From positions 1-64,000 of the forward strand of contig CAZMDA010000010.1 of the NCBI GenBank assembly GCA_964564865.1: a DNA stretch of 64,000 nucleotides, in the 5' to 3' direction. The DNA is from RBG-16-66-20 sp964564865 (GTDB taxonomy: Bacteria; Pseudomonadota; Gammaproteobacteria; Burkholderiales; SG8-39). The translations under genes and the position numbers were made by a program. Of this stretch, positions 50,902-58,549 are shown in pieces. Numbering within the stretch: the first letter of the stretch is position 1; the number at the start of each line of letters is the position of its first letter. The notes beneath the pieces were generated by a model that made no database searches, had not been told where the DNA came from, and worked only from the letters and a program-made list of their open reading frames with translations.

Positions 50902-51972
50902 TTGCGCGAGTCCTCGCTCGCCCGCTTCCTCCTCCTCGCCACCGTCCTGCTCGTCGCCTACGCGACGCTGCATCCGCTGTCGGGCTGGCGCGACCCGGGC
51001 GCGACGCCGTTCGCGTTCCTCGCCGCGCCCTGGCCGCGCTACCTCACCGGCTTCGACCTCGCCGCCAACTTCGCCGGCTACGTGCCGTATGGCTTCCTGT
51101 TCGTCCTCGCCGTGCGGCCGGGCTGGCCGGCGGCGACGGCGGTTGCGTTCGCGCTCGCCTCGGGCGGCGCGCTGTCGCTGGCGCTGGAGGCGGCGCAGAG
51201 CTTCCTGCCGGCCCGCATCCCGTCGCAGGCCGATGTGCTCGCCAACGTCGCCGGCGTGGCCGCCGGGGCGCTCGCCGGAGCGGTCGCGGCGCCGCGCCTG
51301 CTGGGCGGCGGGGCCCTGCGTCGCGCGCGAATCGCGGTGCTGGAGTCCGGCACCTGGGCCAACCTCGGCCTGACGCTGCTCGGGCTGTGGCTGTTCGCGC
51401 AGCTGAACCCGGCCACGCTGCTGTTCGGCGCCGGGGACCTGCGCGACCTCGTTGCCGCGCCGGCGGGCGAGCGCCATGGCGCCGGGTTCTTCATCGCCGT
51501 GGAGTGCGCCGTCGCCACGGCGAACCTGCTCGCGGTGACGCTGCTCGGCTCGGCGCTGGCGCGCCCCGGGGCGCCGCTGCGCGCGCTGCTGGCCGGACTG
51601 CTCGCGGCCGCCCTGGCGGTGCGCACCCTGGCGTTCGCGGTGCTGATGCAGGCGGAACACGCGCTGGTCTGGCTCACCCCGGGCGCGCAGCTGGGCCTCG
51701 TCTGCGGTGCCGGGCTGGCGCTGGCGGCGCTCGCGCTGCCGCGCGGCGCGCGCCTGGCGCTGGCGGCGATGCTGCTCATGGCGGCCACGGTGCTGGTCAA
51801 CCTGGCGCCGCCGAACCCCTACCTCGCGGCGACGCTGAAGGTCTGGGAGCAGGGCCATTTCCTCAACTTCAACGGCCTGACGCGGCTGGTGTCCGCGCTG
51901 TGGCCGTTCATCGCCATGGGCTACCTGGTGCTGCTCGCCGCGCGCCGCGGGCGCGAGGGGCCGCTCGGGTAG
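50902..51972 (+). CDS. VanZ-like family membrane protein
   Basis: A 356-residue polytopic membrane protein with an N-terminal VanZ-like domain (about 12-135: YATLHPLSGWRDPG, DLAANFAGYVPYGFLFV, LSLALEAAQSFLPARIPSQADVLANVAGVAAGALAG), then about six more membrane helices. VanZ-like domains confer low teicoplanin resistance in Enterococcus, but their role in Proteobacteria is unknown. The TTG start comes one base after the symporter stop, and no ATG fits the N-terminal helix. Confidence 0.85.
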   Translation: MRESSLARFLLLATVLLVAYATLHPLSGWRDPGATPFAFLAAPWPRYLTGFDLAANFAGYVPYGFLFVLAVRPGWPAATAVAFALASGGALSLALEAAQSFLPARIPSQADVLANVAGVAAGALAGAVAAPRLLGGGALRRARIAVLESGTWANLGLTLLGLWLFAQLNPATLLFGAGDLRDLVAAPAGERHGAGFFIAVECAVATANLLAVTLLGSALARPGAPLRALLAGLLAAALAVRTLAFAVLMQAEHALVWLTPGAQLGLVCGAGLALAALALPRGARLALAAMLLMAATVLVNLAPPNPYLAATLKVWEQGHFLNFNGLTRLVSALWPFIAMGYLVLLAARRGREGPLG

Positions 51973-51975
51973 AAT
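51970..51975 (+). promoter_or_regulatory. Candidate -10 hexamer (TAGAAT) upstream of the ferredoxin gene
   Basis: TAGAAT overlaps the VanZ stop codon and ends 9 bp before the ferredoxin ATG, again implying a very short leader. No -35 box is apparent. Confidence 0.4.
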
Positions 51976-51984
51976 CCGGCCCCC

Positions 51985-52305
51985 ATGTCCCCCGATCCCT
52001 ACTACCGGCGCCACATCTTCTTCTGCTGCAACCAGCGCGAGGGCAGCGACCGGCCCAGCTGCAACGGCAAGGGCGCCTCGGCGATGCGCGACTACGCCAA
52101 GCAGCGCGTGAAGGAACTGGAGCTCGCCGGCGAAGGCAAGGTGCGCGTCAACCAGTCCGGGTGCCTGGACCGCTGCGAGGAGGGGCCCTGCGCGGTGGTG
52201 TACCCGGAGGGCGTCTGGTACACCTACGTGGACCGCGCCGACATCGACGAGATCGTCGAGGAGCACCTGCAGCACGGCCGCATCGTCGAGCGGCTGCGCA
52301 TCTGA
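51985..52305 (+). CDS. Thioredoxin-like [2Fe-2S] ferredoxin
   Basis: A 106-residue ferredoxin of the thioredoxin-fold (Shethna) type. HIFFCCNQREGSDRPSC gives the first pair of Cys ligands, SGCLDRCEEGPCAVVYPEG the second pair and the adjacent conserved Cys. It is cytoplasmic; partners are unknown. Its stop overlaps the hydrolase ATG (TGATG), so the two are coupled. Confidence 0.93.
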   Translation: MSPDPYYRRHIFFCCNQREGSDRPSCNGKGASAMRDYAKQRVKELELAGEGKVRVNQSGCLDRCEEGPCAVVYPEGVWYTYVDRADIDEIVEEHLQHGRIVERLRI

Positions 52306-52901
52306 TGCCGGCGCCGTCCCGGCGCGAGTTCGTCGCCGGCGCCGCCGGCCGCATCGAGTGCGCGGTGGACACCCCCGAGGGCGGCGCGGCGCGCGGCATC
52401 GCGCTGGTCGCCCATCCGCATCCCCTCTTTGGCGGCACCCTGGACAACAAGGTGGCGCAGACCCTGGCGCGCGCCTTCGTCGAGCTGGGCTACGAGGCCT
52501 GGCGGCCCAACTTCCGCGGCGTGGGACAGAGCGAGGGCAGCCACGACGAGGGGCGCGGCGAACTGGAGGACCTGCTCGCGGTGCTCGAGCACGCGGGCGC
52601 GCGGCGGCCTGCGCTGGCGGGGTTCTCCTTCGGCGCCGCGCTCGTGGCGCAGGCCGCGCAACGCATCGAGGCCGAGCGGCTGGTGCTGGTCGGGCTGGCG
52701 GTGAACCGGCTGCCGGTGCCGAAGGTCGCGGCCGACACGCTCGTGATCCACGGCGAGGAGGACACCACGGTGCCGCTCGCCGACGTATTCGCCTGGGCGC
52801 GGCCGCAGGACCTGCCGGTGGTGGTGATTCCCGGCACCGACCATTTCTTCCATCGCCGGCTCGGCCTGCTGCGCGCGATCGTGAAAGGCAATTGGAAGTG
52901 A
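52305..52901 (+). CDS. Alpha/beta-hydrolase (dienelactone-hydrolase-like)
   Basis: A 198-residue hydrolase. VAHPHPLFGGTLDNKVAQTLARAF is the characteristic oxyanion segment of this short subfamily, RPNFRGVGQSEGSHDEG follows, the nucleophile elbow is AGFSFGAA, and Asp in GEEDTTVP and His in GTDHFFHRR complete the triad. Usually annotated as a CocE/NonD-like or dienelactone hydrolase-like protein, with no known substrate. It is coupled to the ferredoxin gene and overlaps the ABC ATPase start (GTGA). Confidence 0.9.
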   Translation: MPAPSRREFVAGAAGRIECAVDTPEGGAARGIALVAHPHPLFGGTLDNKVAQTLARAFVELGYEAWRPNFRGVGQSEGSHDEGRGELEDLLAVLEHAGARRPALAGFSFGAALVAQAAQRIEAERLVLVGLAVNRLPVPKVAADTLVIHGEEDTTVPLADVFAWARPQDLPVVVIPGTDHFFHRRLGLLRAIVKGNWK

Positions 52902-53815
52902 GCGCGTTGCCGGCGTTGTCGGTCAAGGGCCTGCTCAAGCGCTTCGGCGAGGCCGAGGTGGTGTGCGGCGTGGACCTCGAGGTGGCGCCGGGCGAATGCT
53001 TCGGCCTGCTCGGCCCGAACGGCGCGGGCAAGACCACGACGCTCAACCTGTGCCTGGGCATGACCGAGCCGGACGCCGGCGAGATCCGGCTGCTGGGCGA
53101 GCCGGTCCCGGCGCGCGCGCGCGAGGCGCGCGCCGCCGTGGGCGTGGTGCCGCAGTTCGACAACCTCGACCCGGATTTCACCGTCGCCGAGAACCTGCTG
53201 GTCTACGGCCGCTACTTCGGCATGTCCGACCGCGACATCGCCCCGCGCATACCCGGGCTGCTCGAGTTCGCCGGCCTCGCCGGGCGCGCCGACGCCAGGA
53301 TCCGCGCCCTCTCCGGCGGCATGAAGCGGCGCCTGACGCTGGCGCGCGCGCTGGTGAACGAGCCCAGGCTGCTGTTCATGGACGAGCCCACCACGGGCCT
53401 CGATCCGCAGGCGCGGCACCTCATCTGGGAGCGGTTGCGGCGCCTCGCGCAGCAGGGCCGCACGCTGGTGCTCACCACCCACTTCATGGAGGAGGCCGAG
53501 CGCCTGTGCACGCGCGTGGCCATCATGGACAAGGGCCGAATCATCGTCGAGGGCCCGCCGCGCGCGCTCATCGCCCGGCACATCGAGCCCCAGGTGCTGG
53601 AAGTGCACGGCCCCGGCGTGGAGCAGTGGATGGAGCGGGCGCGGGCGCTGGCGCCGCGGGTGGAGCGCGCCGGCGAGACGGTGTTCTGCTACGCGCAGAA
53701 CGTGGAGGCGGCGATCGCCAGCCTCGCCGACCAGCGGGAACTGGTCTACCTGCACCGGCCGGCGAACCTCGAGGACCTGTTCCTCAAGCTGACCGGCAGG
53801 GACCTGAGGGACTGA
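52898..53815 (+). CDS. ABC transporter ATP-binding protein (NodI/DrrA type)
   Basis: A 305-residue ATPase. Walker A GPNGAGKTTT, Q-loop VPQFDNLD, signature LSGGMKRRLTLARAL, Walker B LLFMDEPTTGLD and the H-loop TTHFME are complete. The C-terminal 80 residues extend beyond the ATPase, as in NodI/DrrA exporters. It should drive the permease encoded 7 bp downstream. GTG start overlapping the hydrolase stop. No nodulation genes are nearby, so the exported compound is unknown. Confidence 0.93.
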   Translation: MSALPALSVKGLLKRFGEAEVVCGVDLEVAPGECFGLLGPNGAGKTTTLNLCLGMTEPDAGEIRLLGEPVPARAREARAAVGVVPQFDNLDPDFTVAENLLVYGRYFGMSDRDIAPRIPGLLEFAGLAGRADARIRALSGGMKRRLTLARALVNEPRLLFMDEPTTGLDPQARHLIWERLRRLAQQGRTLVLTTHFMEEAERLCTRVAIMDKGRIIVEGPPRALIARHIEPQVLEVHGPGVEQWMERARALAPRVERAGETVFCYAQNVEAAIASLADQRELVYLHRPANLEDLFLKLTGRDLRD

Positions 53816-53822
53816 ATCCGCC

Positions 53823-54611
53823 ATGACGAGCGCCCGCCTCTACGCACTGCCCGGATTCAGCCTGCGCGCGATCGCGGTCTGGCGCCGTCACCTGCTGGTC
53901 TGGAGGAAGCTCGCGGTGCCCTCGATCCTGGGCAACCTCGCCGACCCGCTGCTGATGCTGTTCGGCCTGGGCTACGGCCTGGGCGCGGTGATCGGCAACG
54001 TCGACGGCACCAGCTACTTCGCCTTCCTCGCCGGGGGCTTCCTCGCCTCGTCCACCATGTACGCGGCGACGTTCGAGTCGCTGTACTCGGCGTTCTCGCG
54101 CATGCACGTGCAGCGCACCTGGGAGGCGATCGTGTACGCGCCCATGACGCTGGAGGACGTCCTCGCCGGCGAGTGGATCTGGGCGGCGACCAAGTCGCTG
54201 GCCGCCGGCCTTTGCATGCTCGCGGTGGTGACGGTTTTCGGCTACGCCTCCTGGCCGATGGCGCTGGCCGCGGTCGGAGTGGTGGTCCTCATCGGCCTTG
54301 CCTTCGCCGCGCTCGGCCTTGCCATCAATGCCCTCGCCTCGGGCTATGATTTCTTCAGCTACTACATGACCCTGGTGCTGACGCCGATGATGATGCTCTC
54401 CGGGGTGTTCTTCCCGGTGGACAAGCTGCCCGACGCGGTGCAGGCCGCGAGCCAGGCGCTGCCTCTGTACCACGGCGTGGCGCTGGTGCGGCCCCTGCTC
54501 GCGGGCCAGGTGCCGGAGGGTGCGCTGCTGCATGTCGCGGTGCTTGCCGGCTACGCGCTGGCGGGCTTCTACGTCGCCACGGTGCTCACCCGCCGGCGAC
54601 TGATGCGATAG
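53823..54611 (+). CDS. ABC-2 type transporter permease (NodJ type)
   Basis: A 262-residue ABC-2 permease with six membrane segments. LRAIAVWRRHLLVWRKLAVPSILGNLADPLLMLFGLGYG at the N-terminus and SYYMTLVLTPMMMLSGVFFPVDKLP in the penultimate segment are typical of NodJ/DrrB. It forms an exporter with the preceding ATPase. hemJ follows after 15 bp. Confidence 0.93.
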   Translation: MTSARLYALPGFSLRAIAVWRRHLLVWRKLAVPSILGNLADPLLMLFGLGYGLGAVIGNVDGTSYFAFLAGGFLASSTMYAATFESLYSAFSRMHVQRTWEAIVYAPMTLEDVLAGEWIWAATKSLAAGLCMLAVVTVFGYASWPMALAAVGVVVLIGLAFAALGLAINALASGYDFFSYYMTLVLTPMMMLSGVFFPVDKLPDAVQAASQALPLYHGVALVRPLLAGQVPEGALLHVAVLAGYALAGFYVATVLTRRRLMR

Positions 54612-54626
54612 GACGGCGCGCAAGCG

Positions 54627-55043
54627 ATGCTCCTCGTCAAGTCCCTGCACATCTTCTTCGTGGTGAGCTGGTTCGCCGGCCTGTTCTACCTGCCGCGCCT
54701 GTTCGTCTACCACGCGCTGAGCACCGACGAGCTGTCGCTGGAGCGCTTCAAGGTGATGGAGCGCAAGCTCTACTGGGGGATCGCCACGCCCTCGGGCCTG
54801 CTTGCGCTCGCCACCGGGCTGTGGCTGTGGCTGGGCTGGTTCCCCGGCGCCGGCGGCTGGCTGCACGCCAAGCTGGCGCTGGTGGCGACCCTGGTCGCCT
54901 ACCACTTGTGGTGCGGCAAGCTGATGCTCGAGTTCCGCGCCGGGCGCAACCGCCACGGCCACGTCTGGTACCGCTGGTTCAACGAATTTCCGGTGATCGT
55001 GCTGCTGGGCGCGATCCTGCTCGTCGTCTACAAGCCCTTCTGA
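54627..55043 (+). CDS. hemJ: Protoporphyrinogen IX oxidase HemJ
   Basis: A 138-residue membrane protein with four hydrophobic helices. SLHIFFVVSWFAGLFYLPRLFVYHA is the HemJ signature with the conserved His, and LWCGKLMLEFRAGRNRHGHVWYRWFNEFPV carries the conserved Lys. HemJ oxidises protoporphyrinogen IX, the penultimate haem step, in many bacteria without HemG or HemY. It is the last high-GC gene before the low-GC island; foreign composition starts right after its stop. Confidence 0.95.
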   Translation: MLLVKSLHIFFVVSWFAGLFYLPRLFVYHALSTDELSLERFKVMERKLYWGIATPSGLLALATGLWLWLGWFPGAGGWLHAKLALVATLVAYHLWCGKLMLEFRAGRNRHGHVWYRWFNEFPVIVLLGAILLVVYKPF

Positions 55044-55082
55044 GGTCTCTATTGCCTGGGCTTACCAAATACGACGCACGAG

Positions 55083-55631
55083 CTAGGACTTTGATTCGCC
55101 TCTGTGGGATTCAGTATCCAAGCGTCGAATCTTGAATCTGCCAATTCCAAGAGCTTGGTAGTTCTTGAACCGAAGTAGCTCCGCCGCTTCCTTGCCGATG
55201 AACAGTTCAGCATCCGTTCGCGGATCTCGATGCTCTACTACCTCGGTTACGAAAAGATGAATCGTTGGTTTGAACTCGCTCCCTTCATTCGACACCACCA
55301 CTATCTCGCCTTTCGCGAGATTGAGGCGATTACCTTTAAAGGTGATCACGTAGTTACGTTCAAGCCGGTTGTTGATTCCAACATTTACATCGATTCCGCC
55401 CTCAATCTTGCTAACTAAGTTTGCGTTGAGTCGATCTATCGTACGTTGTACAGATTCAATCTGACTTCCTGCACGTTTGATTATTGGAACTACATCAATG
55501 GCAGCGTTTACCAGATACCAAATGCCTGCAACTAGAAATCCACCAAAGACAGTGACGAACCATACGTTGTTGACGAGTTTCTTCACCGTTCTACCCAATC
55601 CCGCTCGTTTTGTTTCTGGGCTCGTCGCCAT
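55083..55631 (-). CDS. Small membrane-anchored protein of unknown function, partner of the ATPase
   Basis: A 182-residue protein: basic N-terminus, one membrane segment (about 23-45, NVWFVTVFGGFLVAGIWYLVNAA), a short coiled-coil-like helix (RAGSQIESVQRTIDRLNANLVSKI, about 54-77) and a soluble beta-rich domain (about 80-175: NYVITFKGNRLNLAKGEIVVVSNEGSEFKPTIHLFVTEVV). I recognise no family. It lies 21 bp downstream of the ATPase gene with the same low-GC codon use, so the two were probably acquired and work together, with this protein placing the effector or sensor at the membrane. Confidence 0.75.
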   Translation of the reverse strand: MATSPETKRAGLGRTVKKLVNNVWFVTVFGGFLVAGIWYLVNAAIDVVPIIKRAGSQIESVQRTIDRLNANLVSKIEGGIDVNVGINNRLERNYVITFKGNRLNLAKGEIVVVSNEGSEFKPTIHLFVTEVVEHRDPRTDAELFIGKEAAELLRFKNYQALGIGRFKIRRLDTESHRGESKS

Positions 55632-55652
55632 ACGCGTTTCTTTTCTTCTGGA

Positions 55653-56903
55653 TCAGGTAGTTGGTTTCTCACGCTTGCCGAAATTCAGTGCTCGTTGCGG
55701 CATTTGTCGGCGAATAAATCGACCGAGCAGAGGCACAGCGAAGGAGTACTTTCCATGGCGATTTTTGTATATGAGACCAGCGTCACACAGTACAGACAAC
55801 ATTTGACTAACGTGGCTACTGCTGAATGGTTTCGGAGAGCTCTTGGATTGCTCAACTACCTCTTGAACTGTGAACTCATTCTCCGAAGTCTCCAGTTGCG
55901 CGATCACCCCCATTAACTCGCGTTGTCTATCTGTAGATCGTGCCCATCTACCGGAGAAAAAATCCGCGTCGAGCTTACGGACGATCTCATTCACTGGGAC
56001 AGAGTGCTTCTCGCCCCGGGAGTCTTGCTGAATGAATATGTCGTAGACCTCTCTACAGATAAACTGGATAAAGTAAGGGTATCCGGCAGAGATATCCACG
56101 ATTGTGTCTACGGACTCACTGGTAAATGTAACTGGACAACCTGTGGCTTTGATTGGAACCAGCATAGCGTCACGACTGGATTGTTGGTCTAGCCTATCTA
56201 GAAACACAACGTGGAACATTCGCTCTGAAAACGTTCTTGCTTCAACCAGCTTTGGGAACAGTGTCGGGAGGCCAGTCAGTACAAGAGTGAACCGAATGCC
56301 CTTTCGTTGAAGCGACTGAAACACGTCAAGGAGCAACGACAACGGATACTGGTCCTTCTCCGCATGATCAGTGAGATTCTGTGCTTCGTCGTAGGCGAAG
56401 ATGATTCCTCTCGGACCTTGGTCAATAGATGTAATGCGCTCCCACACAAGTTCCAATACGCGCTTTAATTTATCGCTGACTAGCCCTGGTGTTTGATCGT
56501 AGACTCCTGCAAGAGTGTCAAAAGAAAGTCGTTCTTCAAACAAATCTGTTTGGGAAAGAAAGCCGGGTTTGCTTGTTCGCCAAGACCTATTTATGAGCGA
56601 TGAGGTGACTACGGAAATGTCGGTAAGCAACCTCGTTGCGAGATTCTGTTCGCTTAGGCTGGATGTTTCGGATAGATCAGTTCCTACCCAAAGCCACTTC
56701 TCTCTGCCCGCAATTGGACGAAGCGATTCAAGAAGTACGGTTTTTCCAACTCCACGCAAACCTGTAAGGACCATGTTTTGAAGAATCACTTCTTGGTCCA
56801 GCAGTTGCTCGAACTCCTTTATTTCTTTGTCACGTCCAGCGAGATAGGGCGGCATATGGCCTGCGCCTGGACGAAAAGGGTTTGCGAAAGTCTTCTTGGA
56901 CAT
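55653..56903 (-). CDS. Orc1/Cdc6-like AAA ATPase with C-terminal winged helix
   Basis: A 416-residue STAND/AAA-type ATPase. The N-terminus NPFRPGAGHMPPYLAGRDKE is followed by Walker A GLRGVGKT (48-55), Walker B IIFAYDEAQ (167-175), a sensor strand LVLTGLPTL (about 207-215) and SAGYPYFIQ (272-280), typical of archaeal-type Orc1/Cdc6-like ATPases. A C-terminal winged helix (about 325-395) may bind DNA or partners. Such ATPases occur in plasmids, phages and defence loci. The low-GC gene precedes a small membrane protein. A good promoter lies just upstream. Confidence 0.88.
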   Translation of the reverse strand: MSKKTFANPFRPGAGHMPPYLAGRDKEIKEFEQLLDQEVILQNMVLTGLRGVGKTVLLESLRPIAGREKWLWVGTDLSETSSLSEQNLATRLLTDISVVTSSLINRSWRTSKPGFLSQTDLFEERLSFDTLAGVYDQTPGLVSDKLKRVLELVWERITSIDQGPRGIIFAYDEAQNLTDHAEKDQYPLSLLLDVFQSLQRKGIRFTLVLTGLPTLFPKLVEARTFSERMFHVVFLDRLDQQSSRDAMLVPIKATGCPVTFTSESVDTIVDISAGYPYFIQFICREVYDIFIQQDSRGEKHSVPVNEIVRKLDADFFSGRWARSTDRQRELMGVIAQLETSENEFTVQEVVEQSKSSPKPFSSSHVSQMLSVLCDAGLIYKNRHGKYSFAVPLLGRFIRRQMPQRALNFGKREKPTT

Positions 56904-56948
56904 ATGCAGGCGCAGTGAATGAATTACATAAATTTACTGGAGTGGCTA

Positions 56949-56978
56949 ATTGTAGTGCACGATGTTGTTACTAGTCAA
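56949..56978 (-). promoter_or_regulatory. Sigma70-type promoter of the ATPase/membrane-protein operon
   Basis: On the minus strand TTGACT (56973-56978) and TACAAT (56949-56954) are 18 bp apart, 46 bp before the ATPase ATG. This promoter is far closer to consensus than those of the surrounding core genes, as expected for imported AT-rich DNA. Confidence 0.6.
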
Positions 56979-57041
56979 CACTTAGAGGGCAACTAGGTAA
57001 ATGATGCTTAATTGTTGTAAATCAGTAATTTAGGCACAGCC

Positions 57042-58178
57042 ATGAATGAGCTGTTCTTTGCTCCATGCCCTCGTGGCCTTGAGTCATTACTACGTGACGA
57101 GATTGATGCCCTTGGAGCGCAGAACTCATCTGTTACGAATGGTGGCGTTGCCTTCGCTGGATCGTGGGAAACCTGCTATCGGGTCAACCTGTGGTCGCGT
57201 CTTGCCTCCCGGGTGCTGTGGCGCGTCGCCGGGTTCGCCTACAAGACCGAAGAAGACGTCTACAAGGCCGCCAGGGCAGTGGATTGGCCGCGCCTGTTCC
57301 CGGTCCGCAACAGCCTGCGCGTAAATATTTCGGCGCAGAAGAGCCCGCTGAAGAGCCTGGATTTCGCCACCCTGCGCATCAAGGACGCCGTCTGCGACCG
57401 CTTCCGTGAAGTGCTCGGCAAGCGGCCGGACGTGGACCGCGCCAGCCCGGACACCCGGGTGCACGCCTTCCTGGAGGCCGATCGCGGCGCGCTGTACCTG
57501 GACACCTCCGGCGAGCCGCTGTTCAAGCGCGGCTGGCGCAGCCAGGCCGGGGAGGCGCCGCTGCGCGAGAACCTGGCCGCCGGGATCGTGATGCTGTCGG
57601 GGTGGAAGCCCGACGAGCCGCTGCTGGACCCGATGTGCGGCGGCGGGACCCTGCTGGTGGAGGCGGCGGCGATGGCCCGCGGCCGCGCACCGGGCGCGCG
57701 CCGCCGCTTCGGCTTCGAGAAACTGTCGAACTACGACGCCGGCCTGTGGGAGCGGGTGCGCAGCGCGCCCGGCGCGGGCGAGCCGCGCAACCCGGTGCTG
57801 TACGGCAGCGATTCGGACGAGAAGGCGATCGCGATGACGCGGCGCAACCTCGCCGAGGCCGGCGTCGAGCGCTGGGTGAAGCTGGAACGCGCGGACGTCC
57901 TGCAGCGCGCCGCGCCCGCGCCCGCGGGCGTGCTGATCGCGAACCCGCCCTACGGCGAGCGCATCGGCTCGCGGGAGGAACTGGAGGCGTTCTACCCGAA
58001 ACTGGGCGATGCGCTGAAGCGCAATTTCGCCGGCTGGCGGGCGCACCTGTTCACCGCCGACCTGAGGCTGCCCAAGCTGATCCGCCTGCAGCCGTCGCGG
58101 CGGGTGCCGCTCTACAACGGCGCGCTGGAATGCCGGCTGTACGAGTTCCGGATCGTCGCCGGGTCGAATCGCGGCTGA
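57042..58178 (+). CDS. rlmL: RlmL-type class I SAM-dependent RNA methyltransferase with THUMP domain
   Basis: A 378-residue methyltransferase like the N-terminal half of E. coli RlmL, which makes m2G2445 in 23S rRNA. A THUMP-containing region (about 1-155: FFAPCPRGLESLLRDEI, KSPLKSLDFATLRIKDAVCDRFRE) precedes the methyltransferase: LDPMCGGGTLLVEAAAMARG is motif I and ANPPYGERIG motif IV. The ORF is intact. The first 46 or so codons are of low GC and include TCA-TTA-CTA in a row (codons 15-17), unlike the rest, so the 5' end appears to come with the adjacent island. Confidence 0.93.
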   Translation: MNELFFAPCPRGLESLLRDEIDALGAQNSSVTNGGVAFAGSWETCYRVNLWSRLASRVLWRVAGFAYKTEEDVYKAARAVDWPRLFPVRNSLRVNISAQKSPLKSLDFATLRIKDAVCDRFREVLGKRPDVDRASPDTRVHAFLEADRGALYLDTSGEPLFKRGWRSQAGEAPLRENLAAGIVMLSGWKPDEPLLDPMCGGGTLLVEAAAMARGRAPGARRRFGFEKLSNYDAGLWERVRSAPGAGEPRNPVLYGSDSDEKAIAMTRRNLAEAGVERWVKLERADVLQRAAPAPAGVLIANPPYGERIGSREELEAFYPKLGDALKRNFAGWRAHLFTADLRLPKLIRLQPSRRVPLYNGALECRLYEFRIVAGSNRG

Positions 58179-58179
58179 G

Positions 58180-58542
58180 TCAGGCGCCGGGGTAGTGCAG
58201 CAGGGCGAGGGCGACGAGCGCGGGGAAGGCCTGCACCCAGAAGATCCGGCGGCTGACGGTGGCCGCGCCGAAGACTCCGGCCAGCGCCACGCAAACGAGG
58301 AAGAACACCTTGATCGCGAGGCCCGCCGCTCCCAGCGCAAGGCCCCAGGCGAGGCCGGCGGCGAGAAAGCCGTTGTAGAGGCCCTGGTTGGCGGCGAGGA
58401 CCCTGGTCTGCGCGGCCTGCTCCGGGGTCATGCGGAAGGTGCGCAGGCCGCGCGGCTTGTCACAGAGGAACATCTCCAGCACCAGGAAATACAGGTGCGC
58501 GAGCGCCACCAGGCCGATGAGGACGTCGGCGAGCGCGCTCAC
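58180..58542 (-). CDS. DUF1304 membrane protein
   Basis: A 120-residue protein with four membrane segments and the DUF1304 pattern VALAHLYFLVLEMFLCDKPRGLRTF, NQGLYNGFLAAGLAWG and RRIFWVQAFPALVALAL. The function is unknown. The GTG start lies 7 bp downstream of the pilU stop on the minus strand, and its stop is 1 bp from the convergent rlmL stop. Confidence 0.9.
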   Translation of the reverse strand: MSALADVLIGLVALAHLYFLVLEMFLCDKPRGLRTFRMTPEQAAQTRVLAANQGLYNGFLAAGLAWGLALGAAGLAIKVFFLVCVALAGVFGAATVSRRIFWVQAFPALVALALLHYPGA

Positions 58543-58549
58543 CCGCGGC

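Larger units (their letters stand above)
55044..57180. other. Low-GC accessory island with an ATPase/membrane-protein pair
   Basis: From the hemJ stop onward the composition drops sharply: 31/60 G/C at 55261-55320 and 25/60 at 56521-56580, against 50/60 at 57661-57720. The island carries two minus-strand genes and their AT-rich upstream region, and low GC persists into the 5' end of the rlmL gene (34/60 and 31/60 at 57061-57180, then 43/60). No integrase, tRNA or flanking repeat was seen. Its right boundary inside a gene suggests acquisition by homologous recombination. Confidence 0.7.

Noticed and set aside
50902..51972. Glycopeptide resistance determinant (VanZ)
   Set aside because: Only the generic VanZ-like fold is present, in a housekeeping context without other van genes; such domains are widespread and not evidence of resistance.
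52898..54611. Nodulation export genes nodI-nodJ
   Set aside because: The ATPase and permease match the NodI/NodJ type, but no nod genes surround them; this exporter type is general.
55044..57041. Flanking direct repeats or a tRNA attachment site for the low-GC island
   Set aside because: Comparison by eye of both edges gave no shared sequence longer than a few bases, and no tRNA gene is adjacent.
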